A stretch of 64,000 nt of DNA, taken from contig JAHIVE010000009.1 in assembly GCA_018816805.1 (NCBI GenBank), positions 1-64,000 of the forward strand. The letters run 5' to 3'. The translations under genes were made by a program, and so were the position numbers. Shown piece by piece: positions 56,840 to 64,000 of this stretch (position 1 is its first letter; each line of letters starts with the position of its first letter). This DNA comes from Patescibacteria group bacterium. GTDB lineage: Bacteria; Patescibacteriota; Gracilibacteria; UBA1369; 2-02-FULL-48-14. Below the pieces are notes generated by a model that did not search any database, had not been told where the DNA came from, and saw only the letters and a program-made list of their open reading frames with translations.

Positions 56840-57130
56840 TTATTTATTTTGAGCTTCGGTAACTGCTTTTTTTGTTGCAAGTTGTTGGGTTCGTAATTCT
56901 TTTCTGATATCAATTTCGCTTTGAACTTCTTTAAGTTTAGAATGGAGTTTATTTTCAATTTCTCTATCAAGTAATGATGGTGCATGGAAACCTGCATCTA
57001 AAATCCAGTTAATTTCTTCTCTAATTTCTACTAAAGTTTCATAATTGGTTTCTGAATCAATTATCAATTGAATTGTATTTTGAGCTCTTCTGTTATAATC
57101 AATTTGATGCGGATTTGCTTGTATTTCCAT
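56840..57130 (-). CDS. Hypothetical protein
   Basis: 96-aa ORF convergent with tRNA-Lys. Confidence 0.5.
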   Translation of the reverse strand: MEIQANPHQIDYNRRAQNTIQLIIDSETNYETLVEIREEINWILDAGFHAPSLLDREIENKLHSKLKEVQSEIDIRKELRTQQLATKKAVTEAQNK

Positions 57131-57264
57131 ATTTTGAATTAAAGGAGATTAGTTTTATACAAAAAATTGAAATTGCGCAAGGTTGATCACTTATCTTCAT
57201 ATATGGGAAATATAGTTCTTGAGCGGAGAGCACTTTGTGTGATAAAAGTTAAAGGTCTTAGTTC

Positions 57265-57339
57265 GGCAAGGTGGCGGAGTGGTTACGCACCGGTTTGCAA
57301 AACCGTCCCACACGGGTTCGAATCCCGTCCTTGCCTCCA
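57265..57339 (+). tRNA. tRNA-Cys(GCA), CCA encoded
   Basis: Acceptor GGCAAGG/CCTTGCC, loop TTGCAAA, TCCA end. Confidence 0.92.
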
Positions 57340-57363
57340 AAAGCGCAAACAAGCGCTAAAGGT

Positions 57364-57449
57364 GCCTGGGTGGTGGAATGGTAGACACGCGAGACTTAAA
57401 ATCTTGTGGCCGCAAGGTCGTGAGGGTTCAAGTCCCTCCCCAGGCACCA
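57364..57449 (+). tRNA. tRNA-Leu(TAA), CCA encoded
   Basis: Acceptor GCCTGGG/CCCAGGC, loop CTTAAAA, long variable arm, ACCA end. Confidence 0.93.
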
Positions 57450-57468
57450 TTTTTTATTTGATTTGAAT

Positions 57469-57497
57469 TTGACAGATAGGAGAATAATCTCTTAGAT
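57469..57497 (+). promoter_or_regulatory. Putative sigma70-type promoter
   Basis: TTGACA (57469-57474) - 17 nt - TTAGAT (57492-57497). Confidence 0.5.
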
Positions 57498-57518
57498 TGT
57501 TCTCTTAAAATAAAACTC

Positions 57519-58205
57519 ATGAGAAAACCTTTCATATCCCCAAAGTCGGCAGGATTACTTGCATTGGGTTCAATTTCAGCTTGCAATATTGAGTTGGATC
57601 TAACGCACGAGGATACGGATACTAGGGAAGAGCTGATCCCTTTGAGTGCTACGGCTACTGTGATTGTTGAACCTTCCAATTTTGTTGCGGATAGATCTTG
57701 GGAAGATATTAGAGAAGAAGTAAGAGAAAAATTTTCGGAAGCTTATAATGGTTTTTGGAATATGAAAAAAGAAGAAACTGAAGTAGTTAGTTGTATAAGG
57801 ACTTCAGGAGTACATGAAGAGACTTTATTGTCTATAAAGGCTGGAGAAGCTTTTTTTGAAGGTAATTGGCCTAATGATGAGTTGCATGACAAGATCTCTA
57901 AAGATCAGGAGGAAAATATTAATGTTTTTTTTGCTGTTAGCAATCCTTATGATCAAGCTGCAGTTAAAGAGGGAACATTCCAATCAGTGGTAAATGCCAA
58001 ATGGATTCGTGATATTGATGGTTCTACAATTCAGAATATTGTGTCCCTTCAAACATCAATGGAAATAACTGTTTTTGCACCTTTGAGTTTTCATTTGCCA
58101 CCTGGAGTAAATGGGGGAGAATCAGTTGTTTTATTGTTTGAATGTCAGTCTGGACCTGGTTGTCCGAAAGAGTTATGTAAATTACCAATTCAAATAAAAA
58201 AATGA
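57519..58205 (+). CDS. Putative secreted/lipoprotein
   Basis: Signal peptide-like GLLALGSISAC; NINVFFAVSNPYDQ and VVLLFECQSGPGC. Confidence 0.6.
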   Translation: MRKPFISPKSAGLLALGSISACNIELDLTHEDTDTREELIPLSATATVIVEPSNFVADRSWEDIREEVREKFSEAYNGFWNMKKEETEVVSCIRTSGVHEETLLSIKAGEAFFEGNWPNDELHDKISKDQEENINVFFAVSNPYDQAAVKEGTFQSVVNAKWIRDIDGSTIQNIVSLQTSMEITVFAPLSFHLPPGVNGGESVVLLFECQSGPGCPKELCKLPIQIKK

Positions 58206-59056
58206 GTGAAATAAATAGAAATAATATTGAGTTCTTGTCTGCAGGATTTAATGCGCTTTCCGCTCTTCCCGCACTTGCCTATTTTTCCACCAGAAGTAGT
58301 ATTAGAAATAGTGTTTTAGGAATTCTAGCGGGGGGGATGGGGGTCGGATTATGTTCTGAACTTTATTTAAATGGATATGATGTTGATTTGAAGATTGCAC
58401 CAAGATGGGAGTTGATTGGTAAAAAAGAGGAACAAACTCAAAATGATAGATCATTGGTTTTTATTGATCCTCCTTCAATACCACAGGACAAGAATATTTC
58501 GTCTTATGATCATGTAAATGTGAAAATACCGGATGTTTTGAATTCAGGTTTAGATGGACAAATTAGTTCTTTAGAAGGATCCTCATCAGATTTTTTTGGA
58601 AATTTTTCCGTTGTGACTGGGGGAATTAATCAAGATGATGCAGAATCTATGTGTTTAACAGCTCTTAGTGAACAGAGCCGATTTTATGAAGAAAAAGCAG
58701 CAGATGAGGATGAGCCCGAATGTATTTCAATAATTCGTACAAACTCAGTAAGAGACGGGAAGCCGGAGGATTGTTTGGGTTTTGCAAATATTAAAGAGGG
58801 GGATGATTTTCTTGTTTTTTTAGCGCTGGGTAGTCCAGATGATCATAAACAAAGGTTTATTGTTGATTGGGATTATGATGATAAAAAACTAAAGGATGAA
58901 ACTTGGACTTTTTCAGTCGATTCAAGCGGTGTTCAAAATTTTGCATTCGAAATGCAAGATGTAGCGGAGGGCAGTGGTTTTATTGTGGTTTATTTAAAAA
59001 AGGGCTTCAAGAAAGAAGAAGTTTGCAGTCGTCATTTCTTGGTTGGCCAAAAATAA
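58202..59056 (+). CDS. Putative membrane-anchored protein, related in layout to upstream CDS
   Basis: ATGA overlap with upstream CDS; DDFLVFLALGSPDDH resembles NINVFFAVSNPYDQ. Confidence 0.6.
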   Translation: MSEINRNNIEFLSAGFNALSALPALAYFSTRSSIRNSVLGILAGGMGVGLCSELYLNGYDVDLKIAPRWELIGKKEEQTQNDRSLVFIDPPSIPQDKNISSYDHVNVKIPDVLNSGLDGQISSLEGSSSDFFGNFSVVTGGINQDDAESMCLTALSEQSRFYEEKAADEDEPECISIIRTNSVRDGKPEDCLGFANIKEGDDFLVFLALGSPDDHKQRFIVDWDYDDKKLKDETWTFSVDSSGVQNFAFEMQDVAEGSGFIVVYLKKGFKKEEVCSRHFLVGQK

Positions 59057-59799
59057 ATTATCAATCCAAATAAAAAAAATGGAATACTGAGGATTTGGCC
59101 TGTTGTGAGGTTGAAGAAGTTTTCGTGGAGAGGGTAATCTTTTACAAATTCGACTAAAAATCTAAGAAGAAAGTATGCCATTAAATACAGGCTAAAGAAG
59201 TAGCCTGGTTTTGCTTTTTTGTTCTTTTTGAGCCAGAGAGGATAGAAAACTGCAAAGAGAAGTGCTCCAATTAGAAATTCGTAAATTTGAGATGGATGGC
59301 GAGCTATCAAATCAACTCTTTCAAAAACAACGCTCCATGGAAGATCTGTAGGACGACCAACAATTTCACTGTTAAAAAAATTGCCAAGTCGAACCATGCC
59401 AATAGGGAGAGAGGCGGCAATAATTATAATATCTGCAAAGTCAAAAAATTTAACTTTTTTGTGAGTTAGGAGGAAAAGACCGTATGAAATTAAAAGACCA
59501 ATGGCTGCACCATGGCTTGAGAGTCCTCCATTCCAAATTTGTATGATTTGCTCGGGATTTTCAAAATAATAATTTGATTCATAAAAAAGAACGTGGCCCA
59601 GTCGCGCGCCGACTACAAGTCCTATGATCAGGTAAATGGCAAGACTGTCCAGGTTTTCGAGTGAGAGCTTTTTCATTTTCACCATGTGGCGCGCCACCAT
59701 GTATGCAAGAAAAAGACTCAATGCAAAGAAAATTCCATAATAGCGAACTTGGAGTGGGCCAAGTTCTAGCAGAACAGGATCAATATTCCATGTAAGCAT
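59032..59799 (-). CDS. lgt: Prolipoprotein diacylglyceryl transferase
   Basis: RYYGIFFALSLFLAY, GLVVGARLGHVLFYE, RLGNFFNSEIVGRPT, RHPSQIYE. Confidence 0.95.
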   Translation of the reverse strand: MLTWNIDPVLLELGPLQVRYYGIFFALSLFLAYMVARHMVKMKKLSLENLDSLAIYLIIGLVVGARLGHVLFYESNYYFENPEQIIQIWNGGLSSHGAAIGLLISYGLFLLTHKKVKFFDFADIIIIAASLPIGMVRLGNFFNSEIVGRPTDLPWSVVFERVDLIARHPSQIYEFLIGALLFAVFYPLWLKKNKKAKPGYFFSLYLMAYFLLRFLVEFVKDYPLHENFFNLTTGQILSIPFFLFGLIIYFWPTKK

Positions 59800-60365
59800 T
59801 ATCTGAGGGCGAATGATTTTAACATTTTATCCATTCTCTCTATTACAAAATCATCTTCTTCGGGCATATATGTTGCAGTTACAGTCCATGCATGACTTCC
59901 TTTTGTTAAATTTACTTGCATGAATTCAAGAGTTGGTCCGCTGCTGGTATTTTTCCCCTGGAAAGTATTTAAATAAGTGCTGCTTTCAGATGATCCAACA
60001 TAAAGTTTTACTTCTTCTTGGCTTAAAAGTTTGAAATTTAAAAGTGAGTCTGAGTGTGAGTCCAGTTTTTCTTGGGAGTAATCAAAATTGGTAAAATCGT
60101 TTTTATTGTCTTCTCGGATTACGGTTACATTCGCCACAAAGTCACTTTCTTTAATGTTATTTTTGAATGCTACTCTTAATGAATCTGGGTAGTCAGAAGT
60201 GAATGCTGTTTGAGTATCCCATGTGTCAGGTGCTGCGATAGTAAATTCAGAAGTTTTATAAGTATAAAAATATGGCTCGTCTTCACTCGAGACATTCGAT
60301 TTTCCTCCTCCACAAGCGGAAAAGATCAATGTAGCAGTAAGTAATAATGTAAGTATTTTTTTCAT
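59799..60365 (-). CDS. Putative lipoprotein
   Basis: MKKILTLLLTATLIFSACGGGK lipobox. Confidence 0.7.
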   Translation of the reverse strand: MKKILTLLLTATLIFSACGGGKSNVSSEDEPYFYTYKTSEFTIAAPDTWDTQTAFTSDYPDSLRVAFKNNIKESDFVANVTVIREDNKNDFTNFDYSQEKLDSHSDSLLNFKLLSQEEVKLYVGSSESSTYLNTFQGKNTSSGPTLEFMQVNLTKGSHAWTVTATYMPEEDDFVIERMDKMLKSFALR

Positions 60366-60435
60366 CGCAGCAATATTAACTCATTTGCATTTCTTTTTCA
60401 AAAGGAGTAAATGATTTTTACTTCAACGAATAAAT

Positions 60436-61338
60436 ATGAAAATCGGAATACTGTCTTATAAGCCTTTCAAAAAACAAGCTACTGAGGAGGAGAGAAAGCT
60501 TAAACATGCCGCGGAAGCGCTTTCACATAAGGCTCAAATTTTTAGAGCCGAAAGGTGTCAATTGGTTTATGATGGGCGAGGGGAGAGGGTTTTTTACAAC
60601 CAAAAAAGATTTCCTCAAATTGATGTTTTAATACCCAGGGCCAGTATTATTAACAATGTTGATATTCGACTTTCTTTAGTTAAACAATTTCAATTGATGG
60701 GCATCCCGGTTGTAAATGATTACATGGCGATAGCGAGAGCAAAAAATAAACTTCGAACTATGCAAATTTTGCATTCCATGGGGATACCAACACCTCGGAC
60801 TGTGGTTATTGATAATTTTGCAGGTTTAGATATGGCAATTGATAAAGTTGGAGGTGCGCCCGTCATTTTAAAAGATCCTTTTGGAACTTATGGAAATGGA
60901 GTTGTGATAGCTGAATCCAAACGTGGAGCTAGGTCAATGCTTGATGCAATGTGGAAGGGGAACGTGCGCAGTATTATGGTTCAGGAATATATTGGAGAGT
61001 CAGAAGGGCGAGACACACGCGTATTTGTTGTTGGTGGTGAGGTTGTAGCTTCAATGGAAAGATGTGCGCAGGCTGAAGAATTCAGGTCAAATGTTGAGTT
61101 GGGAGGAGAGGCTAGAGCTGTAACGGTCTCAGATAAATATGCTCAAATTGCAATTGCCTCTGCAAATGCTTTGAACTTGGATGTTGCCGGTGTGGACATT
61201 ATTGAAACAAAAAATGGACCTGCTGTTTTAGAGGTTAATGGTAATCCTGGATTTAAAACGCTTGAAAAAGTAACTGAAATTGACGTGGCAACTTCTATTA
61301 TTAAGTTGGCAGAAAGAATTGTTGTTGCTGAAATATAA
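60436..61338 (+). CDS. RimK-family ATP-grasp ligase
   Basis: VILKDPFGTYGNGVVIA, VQEYIGESEGRDTRVFVVGGEVVASM, VLEVNGNPGF. Confidence 0.92.
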   Translation: MKIGILSYKPFKKQATEEERKLKHAAEALSHKAQIFRAERCQLVYDGRGERVFYNQKRFPQIDVLIPRASIINNVDIRLSLVKQFQLMGIPVVNDYMAIARAKNKLRTMQILHSMGIPTPRTVVIDNFAGLDMAIDKVGGAPVILKDPFGTYGNGVVIAESKRGARSMLDAMWKGNVRSIMVQEYIGESEGRDTRVFVVGGEVVASMERCAQAEEFRSNVELGGEARAVTVSDKYAQIAIASANALNLDVAGVDIIETKNGPAVLEVNGNPGFKTLEKVTEIDVATSIIKLAERIVVAEI

Positions 61339-62457
61339 TTAATTGACCTCTCTTCTGGTGCTTTCTGAGAGGCGCACCATCAATTCATATGGAATTGTGT
61401 TGGCGAATTTTGCAGAAGAAGTAAATGAATTTAATGCTTCAGGATCTTTTGAATAGATAATTACTTCATCGCCTATTTTTGCGTCAATTTTCTTTAGATC
61501 AATCATTGTGTGGTTCATACAAACTCGCCCTAGTATTGGGCAAAATTCGCCTTTTACTTGTAAATATCCCTTGTTGCTAAGTGCTATAGGAATGCCTTCA
61601 TAGTAACCAAATGGAACGACTCCTATTTTCATGTCGTGAGGGGCAGTAAATGTGCATCCATAACTGACCTTTTCACCTTTTTGCAGGTTTTTCACTAAAA
61701 TCAATGTTGATTTGACTTCAAGAGCGGGTTTTAAGTCGGTTAAAAATTCATATGCCTCATCTGATTCTTGATAGGGCGAAATCCCATATAAACTGAGTCC
61801 GAGTCTCATCATGTTTAGATAAGGTGACTTGAGTTTTAATGCAGCTGCGCTGTTTTGGGAGTGGATCCACTTTGGATTAAAGCCTTCTTCTTTGCATAAT
61901 TTAATGGCATCTTCAAAAAGCTGATATTGTGTTTTTGTATAGGTGTTGTCGGGGTTGTCTGCGTCTGCAAAGTGAGTAAAAATGCCTTGAATATTCAGGT
62001 TAATCTCTCTTAATTCTTTCAGATTATTTTTAAATGTTTCCATTTTAAATCCCATTCTTCCCATACCTGTATCTAACTCAATATGAATAGGATTTTTTAA
62101 TTTTTGAAATTTGCGAGCGGTAGCCAGGTCTGAAACTGTAAAATGAAAGGGAAGGCGTTTAATGCGAAGATTTTCTGGCAAAGTGTAACCAAGAATTAGA
62201 ATTGGAGTGTGGATTCTTGCCTTCTTAAGTTTGTAGGCTTCATAAAGTGAGTCAACAACAAAAAATTCCGGGTTTTGTTTTTCCAGAATTTTGGCTACTT
62301 CAGTTAAACCGAATCCGTAAGCATTTGATTTTAAAACCGGGCATACGGAAATGCGGGGGACTAATTTCTTAAAAAGATTAAGATTGTGAATAAGTGCTGA
62401 CTCAAAAATTTCAACCGTATTTAAGGTTCGGTACTTCTTTTTGAGGAATGAGAGCAT
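61339..62457 (-). CDS. alr: Alanine racemase
   Basis: CPVLKSNAYGFG (PLP Lys), HIELDTGMGRMGF, GRVCMNHTMIDL. Confidence 0.95.
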   Translation of the reverse strand: MLSFLKKKYRTLNTVEIFESALIHNLNLFKKLVPRISVCPVLKSNAYGFGLTEVAKILEKQNPEFFVVDSLYEAYKLKKARIHTPILILGYTLPENLRIKRLPFHFTVSDLATARKFQKLKNPIHIELDTGMGRMGFKMETFKNNLKELREINLNIQGIFTHFADADNPDNTYTKTQYQLFEDAIKLCKEEGFNPKWIHSQNSAAALKLKSPYLNMMRLGLSLYGISPYQESDEAYEFLTDLKPALEVKSTLILVKNLQKGEKVSYGCTFTAPHDMKIGVVPFGYYEGIPIALSNKGYLQVKGEFCPILGRVCMNHTMIDLKKIDAKIGDEVIIYSKDPEALNSFTSSAKFANTIPYELMVRLSESTRREVN

Positions 62458-63134
62458 TATTTTTTTGTGACAATTTTGTCAATCAAACCGTATTTTTTAG
62501 CTTCTTCTGCACTCATGAAGTAATCACGCTCAGTATCCTGTGTAACTTTTTCAACTTTTTGTCCGGAATGATCTGCAATAATGCCGTTTAAATGCTTTTT
62601 TGTTCTCAAAATATGCTCGGCATGTATTGCAATGTCAGTTGCTTGACCTTCTGCGCCACCCAGCGGTTGGTGAATCATAACTTCTGCATTTGGCAGAGCG
62701 AATCTTTTGCCTTTCGTCCCTCCACAAAGTAAAACTGCACCCATTGAAGCTGCCATTCCCATTACAATTGTTGAGACATCCGGTTTTACGTATTGCATTG
62801 TGTCATAAATTGCAAGACCTGCCGTAACGTGGCCTCCCGGTGAATTTACATACATCATGATGTCTTTTTTTGAGTCTTCATTCTCTAGGAAAAGAAGCTG
62901 TGCAACTAACAAATTAGCTACATTTGAGTCAATTGCACTACCCAGGAAAATAACACGGTCTTTTAAAAGGCGAGAGTAGATGTCATAAGCGCGTTCGCCA
63001 TCCAGGGTTTTTTCTAAAACAGTTGGGACCAGCATATTTTTTACTGGTGCCATGGAAGTAATACCGTTATTTCTGAGACCTCTAAGTTGATCTGCGAAAA
63101 TGCTGCTTGAGGTGTATTGAGTAAAGTTGTTCAT
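62457..63134 (-). CDS. clpP: ATP-dependent Clp protease proteolytic subunit
   Basis: [51 protein letters not shown] 63134 preferred. Confidence 0.96.
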   Translation of the reverse strand: MNNFTQYTSSSIFADQLRGLRNNGITSMAPVKNMLVPTVLEKTLDGERAYDIYSRLLKDRVIFLGSAIDSNVANLLVAQLLFLENEDSKKDIMMYVNSPGGHVTAGLAIYDTMQYVKPDVSTIVMGMAASMGAVLLCGGTKGKRFALPNAEVMIHQPLGGAEGQATDIAIHAEHILRTKKHLNGIIADHSGQKVEKVTQDTERDYFMSAEEAKKYGLIDKIVTKK

Positions 63135-63212
63135 GCGTAGAGTTATTAGATGTGCGAATTGTAGCACAAAAAAGAGTTGAGAGAAAAACTCTTTGGAACA
63201 ATTTGGGGCTAT

Positions 63213-63395
63213 TTAAGCAGCTTCATCAAGGTCAGTGTCATCAATGACTTTTAATGTGCGTTTCCCTTGGGAAGCACGTAACAATCCTATTAGTTCAAGT
63301 CCTCCACAACTTGGAGGTCCATCAACTGGTCGGCTTGCCCCTTCCAATTCCTGTCTAGTAAGGCGTTCATGCCTTTTTGGTAATTTGGAATCCAT
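63213..63395 (-). CDS. Small hypothetical protein
   Basis: 60-aa ORF, no family recognised. Confidence 0.35.
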   Translation of the reverse strand: MDSKLPKRHERLTRQELEGASRPVDGPPSCGGLELIGLLRASQGKRTLKVIDDTDLDEAA

Positions 63396-63433
63396 GTTAT
63401 GAGGGATTAACCAATTACTTTATATCATTATTT

Positions 63434-63967
63434 TTATTTGGCGGCAATAGCTTTTGCGTAGCGGTATTCATCTTCATCACCTGCTAACTTTATTTTTTCA
63501 TGCATTCTGTCAATCCATTCTAAAATTTTGCTTATTGCATTTATTGCCTCAATTGTGTTAGGTGCTGCCTCATCAGAGTCAGGAATTGGTTCAAGTGTTG
63601 CATCAAATAGAGCTCCAGCGACCCTTAATTTTAGACCGTTTTGTGTGAGTTTTATAATATCCTCTGCATATGTTTCTTCACTTACATTATGTTTGAGTAT
63701 TTGTACTTCATCACCTCCGTCTCCATTCAATATGGTGGTTTCACCGAATCTTTTACATATTTTTTTCTCTGCATCTCTGAGAATTTCTGAACCTTTGTCC
63801 CCGGGGCTGAGCATACTACGAGTTATTTGTATTTCAGAGGCAAGTGAAGTTAATTGTCCTTTCACAAATTGTCTAAGTGCTGAGCTGTCAGTCTTTCGAC
63901 TTTCAACATCAATGAATTTTAACCATGCATGAAAGCTTCTAATACCTAGAAAATGAATAAGTTTCAT
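63434..63967 (-). CDS. Hypothetical protein
   Basis: 177-aa ORF near window edge. Confidence 0.5.
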   Translation of the reverse strand: MKLIHFLGIRSFHAWLKFIDVESRKTDSSALRQFVKGQLTSLASEIQITRSMLSPGDKGSEILRDAEKKICKRFGETTILNGDGGDEVQILKHNVSEETYAEDIIKLTQNGLKLRVAGALFDATLEPIPDSDEAAPNTIEAINAISKILEWIDRMHEKIKLAGDEDEYRYAKAIAAK

Positions 63968-64000
63968 TACTTCTATTTCGTAGAGTTGTTGGTTTGTTCC

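Overview
AT-rich bacterial chromosomal window, compactly coded. TGA is used as a normal stop. No rRNA or CRISPR array was seen; three tRNAs are present. Main blocks: (i) ~1-2,620, what looks like a complete small chromosomal integron: a tyrosine recombinase (+ strand) divergent from an array of cassettes (- strand), an attI-like junction, a face-to-face Pc-type promoter, three attC-like folded sites and a fourth cassette running off the left edge. Every cassette also carries a cassette-specific terminal inverted repeat extending well beyond the 7-bp core, which I regard as the most novel signal here. (ii) 3,831-4,078, a MITE-like element with 23-bp imperfect terminal inverted repeats. (iii) ~6.6-24.7 kb, a surface-glycan or small-molecule biosynthesis locus (three radical SAM proteins, three DegT aminotransferases, two NAD-sugar epimerases, PIG-L deacetylase, formyltransferase, glycosyltransferases, a SelO/kinase-like protein) ending in a divergent Rel-like HD/TGS/ACT protein. 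(iv) a housekeeping segment (glmS, M24 peptidase, ruvA, tgt, aroC, rpmE, gyrA, VirB4/TraC-like ATPase, S41 protease with SLH domains, gyrB, prmC, prfA, aroAK fusion, aroB, DAHP synthase, tatD, radA, lgt, rimK-like, alr, clpP). (v) a paralogous set of tiny-signal-peptide lipoproteins with near-consensus promoters, and a second Rel/SpoT-like protein. Taxonomy is not determinable from the window alone; the content would suit a candidate-phylum (CPR/Patescibacteria-like) genome, but that is inference. All assignments come from reading the sequence; no searches were run.
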